Assembly (NCBI GenBank): GCA_021397835.1
Contig: JAJFZO010000881.1
Location: forward strand, 1 to 64,000
Length of the DNA: 64,000 bases
From: Moringa oleifera
Lineage: Eukaryota > Streptophyta > Magnoliopsida > Brassicales > Moringaceae
Direction of reading: 5' to 3'
The notes beneath the pieces are model-generated. The model saw nothing but the letters and a program-made list of their open reading frames with translations, did no database searches and was not told the DNA's origin. Position numbers and translations under genes: made by a program. Shown piece by piece: positions 23,891 through 35,251 of this stretch. Position 1 is the stretch's first letter. Every line of letters begins with the position of its first letter.

Positions 23891-26111
23891 CATGCTACGT
23901 GAAGGCCAAATTATTGGGGGGATTTCGAGCAAGCGAAGTGCTTCATCGTAGGCCCCCGAGGCTGCAGACGTGGTGTTGGATCTCGACGCTCAGGCTTGCC
24001 TAGGCGGACTAGTTGCGCATCGCGATCGAAGACACGATCATAGGCCGTTAGCAACGAGCGAACCACATGGCCAGCCTGGGCACCCCTGCTGCCAAGGCCT
24101 TATCGGTGGGAAAAACATCGGCAACGAAGCGAGAATAATGGTGGGATAATGAGCTGGGATGTGGCTAGACAAGCTCGATGTTGTGGGCTGCGAAGCAAAC
24201 AATGATTAATGCTACGTGAGGGCCAAATTGTTTGGGGGATTTAGAGCATGCGGAGTGCTTCATCACAGGCCCTCGAGGCGACAGACGTGGGTTTGGATCT
24301 CGACGCTCAGGCTTGCCTAGGTGGACTCGTTTCGCAGTGCGATCGACGACAAGATCGTCGGCCATTAGCAACGAGCGAGCCATACGGCCAGCTTGGGCAC
24401 CCCTGCGGCCAAGGCCTCATCGGTGGAAAAAACATGGGCAACGAAGTGAGAATAATCGTAGGATAATGACCTGGGATGTGGCTAGACATGCTCGATGTTG
24501 TGGGCGGCGAACAAAACCATGATTCATGCTACGTGAGGGCCAAATTGTTGGGGTGATTTCGAGCTTGCAGAGTGCTTCATCACAGGCCCTCGAGGCGGCA
24601 GACATGGGCTTGGATCTCGACGCTCAGGCTTGCCTAGGTGGACTCGTTGGGCAGCGTGATCGACGATACTATCGTCGACTGTTAGCAACGAGCGAGCCAC
24701 ACCGGCAGCCTGGGCACCCCTGCGGCCAAGGCCTCATTGGTGGGAAAAACGTGGGCAACGAAGCGAGAATAATCGTGGGATAATGAGCTGAAATGTGGCT
24801 AGACAAGCTCGATGTTGTGGGCGGCGAAGCAAACCATGATTAATGCTACGTGAGGGCCAAATTGTTTGGGGGATTTCGAGCATGCGGAGTGCTTCATCAC
24901 AGGCCCTCGAGGCGACAGACGTGGGGTTGGATCTCGACGCTCAGGCTTGCTTAGGCGGACTCGTTGCGCAGCGCGATCGACGACACGATCGTCGGCCATT
25001 AGCAATGAGAGAGCCACATGGCTAGCCTGGCCACCCCTGCTGCCAAGGCCTCATTGGTGGGAAAAACATGGGAAACGAAGTGAGAATAATCGTAGGATAA
25101 TGAGCTGGGTTATGGGTAGACAAGCTCGATGTTGTAGGCGGCGAAGCAAACCATGATTCATGCTACGTGAGGGCCAAATTGTTGGGGAGATTTCGAGCAT
25201 GCGGAGTGCTTCATCGCAGGCCCTTGAGGCGGTAGACGTGGGGTTGGATCTGTACGCTCAGGCTTGCCTAGGTGGACTCGTTGGGCAGCGTGATCGACGA
25301 CACTATTGTCGACTGTTAGCAACGAGCGAGCCACACGGCAAGCCTAGGCACCCCTACTGCCAAGGCCTTATCGGTAGGAAAAACGTGGGCAACGAAGCGA
25401 GAATAATCGTGGGATAATGAGCTGAGATGTGGCTAGACAAGCTCGATGGTGAGGGCGGCAAAGCTAACGATGATGCATGCTATGTGACGGCCAAATCGTT
25501 GGGGGAATTTCGAGCATGCGGAGAGCTTCGTCGTAGGCTTTCGAGGCAGCAGACTTTGGGTTGGATCTCGACGCTCAGGCTTGCCTAAGCGAACTCGTTG
25601 CGCAGTACGATCGACGACACGATCGTCGTTTGTTAGCAACGAGCGAGGCACACGGCCAGTCTAGGCACCCCTACTGCCAAGGCCTCATCGGTCGAAAAAA
25701 TGTGCACAACGAAGCGAGAATAATAGTGGGATAATGAGCTGGGATGTGGCTTGACAAGCTCGATGGTGTGAGGGGCGAAAGTAAACGATGATGCATGCTA
25801 CGTGAAGGCCAAATTATTGGGGGGATTTCGAGTAGGCGAAGTGCTTCATCGTAGGCCCTCGAGGCAGCTGACGTGGGGTTGGATCTCGATGCTCAGGCTT
25901 GCCTAGGAGGACTCGTTGTGCAGTGCGATGGACGACACGATCGTCGGCCGTTAGCAACGAGCGAGCCATACGGCCAGTCTAGGCACCCCTGCTGCCAAGG
26001 CCTCATCGGTGGAAAAAACGTGGGGAACGAAGCGAGAATAATAGTGGGATAATGAGCTAGGATGTGGCTAGACAAGCTCGATGGCGTGGGGGGCGAAAGT
26101 AAACGATGATG
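23891..26111. repeat. S2 cycle, seven monomers
   Basis: Anchors are 23891 (S2), 24208 (N3), 24525 (N2-like), 24842 (N3), 25159 (N4), 25476 (G) and 25794 (S1). Total 2,221 bp. Confidence 0.72.
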
Positions 26112-28325
26112 CAAGCTACGTTAAGGCCAAATTATTGGGGGGATTTCGAGCATGCGAAGTGCTTCATCGTAGGCCCTCGAGGCGACATACGTGGTGTTGG
26201 ATCTCGACGCTTAGGCTTGCCTAGGCGGACTAGTTGCGCAGCGCGATCGATGACACGATTGTCGGCCGTTAGCAACGAGTGAGCCACATGGCCAACCTGG
26301 GCACCCCTGCTGCCAAGGCCTCATCGGTGGGAAAAACGTCGGAAACGAAGCGAGAATAATCGTGGGATAATAAGCTGGGATGTGGTTAGACAAGCTCGAT
26401 GTTGTGGGCGGCAAAGCAAACCATGATTCATCCTACGTGAGGGCAAAATTGTTGGGGGGATTTCGAGCATGCAAAGTACTTCATCACATGCCCTCGAGGC
26501 GACAGGTTGGATCTCGACGCTCAGGCTTGCCTTGGCGGACTCGTTGCGCAGCGCGATCGACGACAAGATCGTCGGCCGTTAGCAATGAGCGAGCCACACG
26601 GCCAGCCTGGGCACCGCTGCTGCCAAGGCCTCATCGGTGGGAAAAACATGGGCAACGAAGTGAGAATAATCGTAGGATAATGAGCTGGGATGTGGCTAGA
26701 CAAGCTCGATGTTGTGGGCGGCGAAGCAAACCATGATTAATGCTACGTGAGGGCCAAATTGTTGGGGGAATTTCGTGGATGCGGAGTGCTTCATCACAGG
26801 CCCTCGAGGCGGCAGACATGGGGTTGGATCTCGACGCTCAGGCTTGCCTAGGTGGACTCGTTGGGCAGCGTGATCGACGACACTATCGTCGACTGTTAGC
26901 AACGAGCGAGCCACACCGGTAGCCTGGGCACCCCTGCGGCCAAGGCCTCATTGGTGGGAAAAACGTGGGCAACGAAGTGAGAATAATCGTGGGATAATGA
27001 GCTGGGATGTGGCTAGGCAAGCTCGATGTTGTGGGCAGCAAAGCAAACCATGATTCATGCTATGTGAGGACCAAATTGTTTGGGGGATTTGTAGTATGCG
27101 GAGTGCTTGATCACAGGCCCTCGAGGCGACAGACGTGGGGTTGGATCTCGACGCTCAGGCTTGCCTAGGCGGACTTGTTGCGCAGTGGGATCGACAACAC
27201 GATCGTCGAACATTAGCAACGAGCGGGCCACATGGCCAGCCTAGGCACCCCTGCTGCCAAGGCCTCATCGGTGGGAAAAGCATGGGCAACGAAGTGAGAA
27301 TAATCGTAGGGTAATGAGCTGGGATGTGGGTAGACAAGCTCGATGTTGTGGGCGGTGAAGCAAACCATGATTCATGCTACGTGAGGGCCAAATTATTGGG
27401 GGGATTTTGACCATGTGGAGTGCTTCATCGCAGGCCCTCGAGGCGGCAAACGTGTGGTTGGATCTCGATGCTCAGGCTTGCCTAGGTGGACTTGTTGGGC
27501 AGCGTGATCGACGACACTATCGTCGACTGTTAGCAACGAGAGAGCCACACGGCAAGCCTGGGCACCGCTACTTCCAAGGCCTCATCGCTGGGAAAAACGT
27601 CGGCAAGGAAGCGAGAATAATCGTGGGATAATGAGCTGGGATGTGGCTAGACAAGCTCAATGGTGTGGGCGGTGAAGCTAACGATGATGCAAGCTACGTG
27701 AGGGCCAATTCGTTGGGGGGATTTCGAGCATGAGGAGTGCTTCGTCGTAGGCTTTCGAGTCAGCAGACTTTGGGTTGGATCTCGACGCTCAGGCTTGGCT
27801 AGGCGAACTTGTTGCGCAGTATGATCGACGACACGATCGTCGGCCGTTAGCAACGAGCGAGGCACACAGCCAGTCTAGGCACCCCTGCTACCAAGTCCTC
27901 ATCGACGAAAAAAACGTGGGCAACGAAGCGAGAATAATAGTGGGATAATGAGCTGGGATGTGGCTTGACAAGCTCGATGGTGTGGGGGGCGAAAGTAAAC
28001 GATGATGCATGCTACGTGAAGGCCAAATTATTGGGGGGATTTCGAGCATGCGAAGTGCTTCATCGTAGGCCCTAGAGGCGGTAGACGTGGGGTTGGATCT
28101 TGACGCTCAGGCTTGCTTCGGCGGACTCGTTGTGTAGTGCGATCGACGACACGATCGTCGGTCGTTAGCAACGAGCGAGCCACATGGCCAGTCTAGGCAC
28201 CCCAGCTGCCAAGGCCTCATCGGCGAAAAAAACGTGGGCAAAGATGTGAGAATAATAGTGGGATAATGAGCTGGTATCTGGTTCGACAAGCTCGATGGTG
28301 TGGAGGGCGAAAGTAAACGATGATG
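26112..28325. repeat. S2 cycle, complete seven-monomer order
   Basis: Anchors are 26112 (S2), 26429 (N1, with the 7-bp deletion), 26739 (N2), 27056 (N3), 27373 (N4), 27690 (G) and 28008 (S1). Total 2,214 bp. This is the clearest example of the cycle. Confidence 0.75.
26429..26738. repeat. 310-bp N1 monomer with diagnostic 7-bp deletion
   Basis: The consensus gcgacagacgtggggttgg reads gcgacaggttggatc near 26501. The missing 7 bp account exactly for the 310-bp spacing to the next anchor. Confidence 0.9.
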
Positions 28326-30228
28326 CATGCTTCGTGAAGGCCAAATTATTGGGGGGATTTCGAGCATGCGAAGTGCTTCATCGTAGGCCCTCGAGGCGGC
28401 ACACGTGGTGTTGGATCTCGATGCTCAGGCTTGCCTAGGCGGCCTAGTTGCACAGCGCGATCGATGACACGATCGTCGATCATTAGCAACGAGCGAGCCA
28501 CACGGCCAGCCTGGGCACCCCTGCTGCCAAGGCCTCATCGGTGGGATAAACGTCGGCAACGAAGCGAGAATAATCGTGGGATAATGAGCTGGGATGTAGC
28601 TAGATAAGCTCGATGTTGTGGGCAGCAAAGCAAACCATGATTCATGCTACGTGAGGGGAAAATTGTTGGGGGGATTTCGAGCATGCGGAGTGCTTCATCA
28701 CATGCCCTAGAGGCGACAGACGTGGGGTTGGATCTCGACGCTCAGGCTTGCCTAGGCGGACTCGTTGCGCAGCGTGATCGACGACAAGTTCGTCGGCCGT
28801 TAGCAATGAGCGAGCCACACGGCCAGCCTGGGCACCCCTGCTGCCAAGGCCTCATCGGTGGGAAAAACATGGGAAAAGAAGTGAGAATAATCGTAGGATA
28901 ATGAGCTGGGATATGGCTAGACAAGCTCGATGTTGTGGGCTGCGAAGCAAACCATGATTCATGCTATGTGAGGGCCAAATTGTTGGGGGGATTTCGAGGA
29001 TGCGGAGTGCTTCATTACAGGCCCTCGAGGCGACAGACATGGGCTTGGATCTCGACGCTCAGGCTTGCCTAGGTGGACTCGTTGGGCAGCATGATCAACG
29101 ACACTATCGTCGACTGTTAGCAACGAGCGAGCGACAGTGGCAGCCTGGGCACCCCTGCGGGCATGGCCTCAATGGTGGGAAAAACGTCGGCAACGAAGCG
29201 AGAATAATCGTGGCATAATGAGCTTGGATGTGGCTAGACAAGCTCGATGTTGTGGGCGGCGAAGCAAACCATGATTCATGCTACGTGAGGGCCAAATTGT
29301 TTGGGAGATTTTGAGCATGCGGAGTGCTTCATCACTGGCCCTCGAGGCGACAGACGTGGGGTTGGATCTCGACGCTCAGGCTTGCCTAGGCGGACTCGTT
29401 GCGCAGCGCAATCAACGACACGATCGTCGGCCATTAGCAACGAGCGAGCCACACGGCCATCCTGGGCACCCCGGCTGCCAAGGCCTCATCGGTGGGAAAA
29501 ACATGGCAACGAAGTGCGAATAATCGTAGGATAATGAGCTGGGATGTGGCTAGACAAGCTCCATGTTGTGGGCGACGAAGCAAACCATGATTCATGCTAC
29601 GTGAGGGCCAAATTGTTAGGGGGATTTCGAGCTTGCAGAGTGCTTCATCGTAGGCCCTCGAGGTGGCAAACATGGGGTTGGATCTCGATGCTCAGGCTTG
29701 CCTAGGTGGACTCGTTAGGCAGCGTGATCGATGACACTATTCTTCGACTGTTAGCAACGAGCGAGCCACACAGGCAGCCTGGGCACTCCTGTTGCCAAGG
29801 CCTCATTGGTGGGAAAAACGTTGGCAACAAAGCGAGAATAATCGGGGGATAATGAGCAGGGATATGGCTAGAGAAGCTCGATGTTGTGGGCGGCGAAGCA
29901 AACCATGATTCATGCTACGTGAGGGCCAAATTTTTTGAGGGATTTCGAGCATGCGGAGTGCTTGATCACTGGCCCTCGAGGTGACAGACGTGGGGTTGGA
30001 TCTCGACGCTCAGGCTTGCCTAGGCGGACTCGTTGCGCAGCGCGATCTACGACACCATCATCGGCCATTAGCAACGAGCGAGCCACACGGTCAGCCTGGG
30101 CACCCCTGCTGCCAAGGCCTCATCGGTGGGAAAAACATGGCCAAAGAAGCGAGAATAATAGTGGGATAATGAGCTGGGATGTGGCTAGACAAGCTCGATG
30201 GTGTGGGGGGCGAAAGTAAACGATGATG
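28326..30228. repeat. S2 cycle, six monomers
   Basis: Anchors are 28326 (S2), 28643 (N1), 28960 (N2), 29277 (N3), 29593 (N4) and 29911 (N3-like). G and S1 are missing. Total 1,903 bp. Confidence 0.7.
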
Positions 30229-31489
30229 CATGCTACGTGAAGGCCAAATTATTTGGGGGATTATGAGCATGCGAAGTGCTTCATCGTAGGCCCTCGAGGC
30301 GGCAGACGTGGTTTTGGATCTCGATGCTCAGGCTTGCCTAGGCGGACTAGTAGCGCAGCGAGATCGATGACACGATCGTCGGCCGTTAGCAAGGAGCGAG
30401 CCACACTGCCAGCCTGGGCACCCCTGTTGCCAAGGCCTCATCGGTGGGATAAACGTCGGCAACGAAGCGAGAGTAATCGTGGGATAATGAGCTGGGATGT
30501 GGCTAGACAAGCTCGATGTTGTGGGCAGCAAAGCAAACCATGATTCATGCTACGTGAGGGCAAAATTTTTGGGGGGATTTCGAGCATGCTGAGTGCTTAA
30601 TCACATAACCTCGAGGCGACAGGTTGGATCTCGACGCTCAGGCTTGCCTTGGCGGGCTCGTTGCATAGCGCGATCGACGACAAGATCGTCGGCCGTTAGC
30701 AACGAGCGAGCCACACGGCCAGCCTGGGTACCCCTGCTGCCAAGGCCTCATCGGTGGAAAAAACATAGGCAACGTAGTGAGAATAATCGTAGGATAATGA
30801 GCTGGGATGTGGCTAGACAAGCTCGATGTTGTGGGCGGCGAAGCAAACCATGATTCATGCTACGTGGGGGCCAAATGGTTGGGGGGATTTTGAGGATGCG
30901 GAGTGCTTCATCACAGGCCCTCAGGGCGACAGACGTGGGGTTGGATCTCGACGCTCAGGCTTGCCTAGGTGGACTCGTTGGGCAGCGTGATCGACGACAC
31001 TATCGTCGGCCATTAGCAACGAGCGAGCCACATGGCCAGCTTGGGCACCCCTGCTGCCAAGGCCTCATCGGTGGGAAAAACGTCGGCAATGAAGCTAGAA
31101 TAATCGTGGGATAATGAGCTGGGATGTGGCTAGACAAGCTCGATGATGTGGGCGGCGAAGCAAACCATGATTCATGCTACGTGACTGCCAAATTGTTGGG
31201 GGTATTTCGAGCATGCGGAGTGCTTCATCACAGGCCCTCGAGACGACAGACATGGGGTTGGATCTCGACGCTCAGGCTTGCCTAGGTGGACTCGTTGGGC
31301 AGCGTGATCGACGACACTATCGTCGAATTTTAGCAACGAGCGAGCCGCACCGGCAGCCTGGGCACCCCTGCGGCCAAGCCTCATCAGTGAAAAAAACGTG
31401 GGTAAAGAAGTGAGAATAATTGTGGGATAATGAGCTAGGATCTGGCTAGACAAGCTCGATGGTGTGGGGGGCGAAAGTAAACGATGATG
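30229..31489. repeat. S2 cycle, four monomers
   Basis: Anchors are 30229 (S2), 30546 (N1, with the 7-bp deletion), 30856 (N2-like) and 31173 (N2-like). Total 1,261 bp. Confidence 0.7.
30546..30855. repeat. 310-bp N1 monomer with diagnostic 7-bp deletion
   Basis: The same gcgacaggttggatc junction occurs near 30615, in the same N1 monomer type, and the spacing is again 310 bp. Shared ancestry with 26429 and 31807 is the simplest reading. Confidence 0.9.
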
Positions 31490-33069
31490 CATGCTACATG
31501 AAGGCCAAATTATTGGGGGGATTTCGAGCTTCCGAAGTGCTTCATCGTAGGCCCTTGAGACGGCAGACGTGGTGTTGGATCTCGACGCTCAGGCTTGCCT
31601 AGGCGGCCTAGTTGCACAGCGCGATCGATGACACGATCGTCAGTCGTTAGCAACGAGCGAGCCACACGGCCAGCCTGGGCAACCCTACTGCCAAGGCCTC
31701 ATCGGTGGGAAAAACGTCGGCAATGAAGCGAGAATAATCGTGGGATAATGAGCTGGGATGTGGCTAGACAAGCTCGATGTTGTGGGCGGCAAAGCAAACC
31801 ATGATTCATGCTACGTGAGGGCAAACTTTTTGGGGGGATTTCGAGCATGCGGAGTGCTTCATCACATGCCCTCGAGGTGACAGGTTGGATCTCGACGCTC
31901 AGGCTTGCCTAGGTGGACTCATTGCGCAGCGCGATCGACGACAAGATCGTCGGCTGTTAGCAACGAGCGAGCCACAAGGCCAGCCTGGGCACCCCTGCTG
32001 CCAACCCCTCATCGGTGGGAAAAACATGGGAAACGAAGTGAGAATAATCGTAGGATAATGAGCTGGGATGTGGCTAGACAAGCTCGATGTTGTGGGCGGC
32101 GAAGCAAACCATGATTCATGCTATGTGAGGGCCAAATTGTTGGTGGGATTTCGAGGATGCGGAGTGCTTCATCACAGGCCCTCGAGGCGGCAGACATGGG
32201 GTTTGATCTCGACGCTCAGGCTTGCCTAGGTGGACTCGTTAGGCAGCGTGATCGACGACACTATCGTCGACTGTTAGCAACGAGCGAGCCACACCGGCAG
32301 CCTGGGCACCCCTGCGGGCAAGGCCTCTTTGGTGGGAAAAACGTCGGCAACGAAGCGACAATAATCGTGGGATAATGAGCTGGGATGTGGATAGAGAAGC
32401 TCGATGTTTTGGGTGGCAAAGCAAACTATGATTCATGCTACGTGAGGGCCAAATTGTTAGGGGGATTACGAGCATGCAGAGTGCTTCATCGCAGGCCCTC
32501 GAGGCGGCAGACATGGGGTTTGATCTTGACGCTCAGGCTTGCCTAGGTGAACTCGTTAGGCAGCGTGATCAACGACACTATGCTTCGACTGTTAGCAACG
32601 AGCGAGCCACACGGGCCGCCTGGGCACTCCTGCTTCCAAGGCCTCATTAGTGGGAAAAACGTCGGCAACAAAGCGGCAATAATCGTGGGATAATGAGCTG
32701 GGATGTGGCTAAAGAAGCTCGATGTTGTGGGCGGCGAAGCAAACCATGATTCATGCTACGTGAGGGCCAAATTGTTTGGGGGATTTCTAGCATTCGGAGT
32801 GCTTCATCACAGGCCCTCGAGGCGACAGACGTGGGGTTGGATCTCGACGCTCAGGCTTGGCTAGGTGGACTCGTTGCGCAGCGCGATCGAGGACACGATC
32901 GTCGGCCGTTAGCAATGAGCGAGCCACACGGCTAGCCTGGGCACCCCTGCTTCCAAGGCCTCATCGGTGGGAAAAACATGGGCAACGAAGCGAGAATAAT
33001 AGTGGGATAATGAGCTGGGATGTGGCTAGACAAGCTCGATGGTTTAGGGGGCGAAAGTAAACGATGATG
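31490..33069. repeat. S2 cycle, five monomers
   Basis: Anchors are 31490 (S2), 31807 (N1, with the 7-bp deletion), 32117 (N2), 32434 (N4-like) and 32752 (N3). Total 1,580 bp. Confidence 0.7.
31807..32116. repeat. 310-bp N1 monomer with diagnostic 7-bp deletion
   Basis: The same junction, as gtgacaggttggatc, lies near 31878. It differs from the other two only by a C-to-T change in the preceding CG. Confidence 0.9.
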
Positions 33070-34934
33070 CAAGCTACGTGAAGGCCAAATTATTGGGGGG
33101 ATTTCGAGCATGTGAAGTGCTTCATCGTAGGCCCTCGAGGCGGCAGACGTGGTGTTGGATCTCGACGCTCAGGCTTGCCTAGGCGGACTAGTTGCGCAGC
33201 GCGATCGATGACACGGTCGTCGGCCGTTAGAAATGAGCGAGCCACACGGCCAGCCTGGGCACCCCTGCTGCCAAGGCCTCATCAGTGGGAAAAACGTCGG
33301 CAACGAAGCGAGAGTAATCGTGGGATAATGAGCTGGGATGTGGCTAGACAAGCTCGATGTTGTGGGCGGCAAAGCAAACCTTGATTCATGCTACGTGAGG
33401 GCAAAATTGTTGGGGGGATTTCAAGCATGCGGAGTGCTTCATCACATGCCCTCGAGGCGACAGACGTGGGGTTGGATCTCGACACTCAGGCTTGCCTAGG
33501 CGAACTCGTTGCACAGCGCGATTGACGACAAGATTGTCGGCCATTAGCAACGAGCGAGCCACACGGCCAGCCTGGGCACCCCTGCTGCCAAGGCCTCATC
33601 GGTAGGAAAAAGATGGAAAACGAAGTGAGAATAATTGTACGATAATGAGCTGGGATGTGGTAGACAAGCTCGATGTTGTTGGCGGCGAAGCAAACCATGA
33701 TTCACACTACGTGAGGGCCAAATTGTTGGGGGGATTTCGAGCATGCGGGGTGCTTCATCACAGAACCTCGAGGCGGCATACATGGGGTTGGGTAGCGTGA
33801 TCGATGACACTATCGTCGACTGTTAGCAACGAGCGAGCCACACCGGCAGCTTGGACACCCCTGCGGCCAAGGCCTCATTGGTGGAAAATACGTCGGCAAC
33901 GAAGCGAGAATAATCGTGGGATAATGAGCTGGGATGTGGCTAGACAAGCTCGATGTTGTGGGCGGCGAAGCATGCCATGATTCATGCTACGTGAGGGCCA
34001 AATTGTTTGGGGGATTTCGAGCATGCGGAGTGCTTCATCACAGGCCCTCGAGGCGACAGACATGGGGTTGGATCTCGATGCTTAGGCTTGCCTAGGCAGA
34101 CTCATTGCGCAGCACGATCGACGACATGATCGTCGGCCATCAGCAACGAGCGAGCCACACGGCCAGCCTGGGCACCCCTGCTGCCAAGGCCTCATTAGTG
34201 GGAAAAACATGGGCAACGAAGTGAGAATATTCGTAGGATAATGTGCTGGGATGTGGCTAGACAAGCTCGATGTTGTGGGCGGCGAAGCAAACCATGATTC
34301 ATGCTACGTGAGGGCCAAATTGTTTGGGGGATTTCGAGCATGCGGAGTGCATCATCACAGGCCCTCGAGGCGACAGACATGGGGTTGGATCTCGATGCTC
34401 AGGCTTGCCTAGGCAGACTCGTTGCACAGCGCGATCGACGACACGATCATCGGCCATTAGCAACGAGCGAGCCACACGGCCAGCCTGGGCACCCCTGCTG
34501 CCAAGGCCTCATCGGTGGGAAAAACATGGGCAATGAAGTGAGAATAATTGTAGGATAATGAGCTGGGATGTGGCTAGACAAGCTCGATGTTGTGGGCGGT
34601 GAAGCAAACCATGATTCATGCTACGTGAGGGCCAAATTTTTAAGGGGATTTCGAGCATGCAAAGTGCTTCATCGCAGGCCCACGAGGCGGCAGACGTGGG
34701 GTTGGATCTCGACGCTCAGGCTTGCCTAGGCGGACTCGTTGCGCAGCGCGATCGACGACACAATCATCGGCCGTTAGCAACGAGCGAGCCACACGGCCAG
34801 CCTGGGCACCCCTGCTGCCAAGGCCTCATCGGTGGGAAAAACATGGGCAACGAAGCGAGAATAATTGTGGGATAATGAGCTAGGATGTGGCTGGACAAGC
34901 TCGATGATGTGGGGGGCGAAAGTAAACGATGATG
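33070..34934. repeat. S2 cycle, six monomers, one truncated
   Basis: Anchors are 33070 (S2), 33387 (N1), 33703 (N2-like, 37 bp short), 33983 (N3), 34300 (N3) and 34617 (N4-like). Total 1,865 bp. A last S2 at 34935 precedes the duplicated block that begins at 35252. Confidence 0.7.
33703..33982. repeat. 280-bp monomer with 37-bp deletion
   Basis: Near 33781-33796 the sequence runs from catggggttgg directly to gtagcgtgatcgatgac. The segment that normally carries atctcgacgctcagg and CCTAGG is missing. Confidence 0.88.
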
Positions 34935-35251
34935 CATGGTACGTGAAGGCCAAATTATTGGGGAGATTTCGAGCATGCGAAGTGCTTCATCGTAGGCCCT
35001 CGAGGCAGCAGACGTGGTGTTGGATCTCGACGCTCAGGCTTGCCTAGGTGGATTAGTTGCACAGCGCGATCGATGACACGATCATCGGCCGTTAGCAACG
35101 AGCGAGCCACACGGCCAGCCTGGGCACCCCTGCTGCCAAGGCTTCATCGGTGGGAAAAACATGGGCAACGAAGCGAGAATAATTGTGGGATAATGAGCTG
35201 GGATGTGGCTGGACAAGCTCGATGATGTGGGGGCGAAAGTAAACGATGATG

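Larger units (their letters stand above)
22000..35251. repeat. Second HOR regime, S2-marked cycles of 4-7 monomers
   Basis: The marker monomer S2 has cgtggtgttgg (or a close variant) and, in most copies, an ACTAGT site in gcggactagttgcgcagcg. It occurs at 22317, 23891, 26112, 28326, 30229, 31490, 33070 and 34935, and once more at 22635. Between S2 copies come N1 (agggcaaaattg, cacatgccc), N2 (cagacatgg, cacaccggcagcc), N3 (aattgtttggggg, gcgacagacg), N4, G (ggcagcagactttggg, gaggcacac, gtggcttgac) and S1 (cgttgtgcagtgcg, ccagtctagg). The full order S2-N1-N2-N3-N4-G-S1 is seen at 26112-28325. Other cycles miss or repeat members. Confidence 0.78.
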
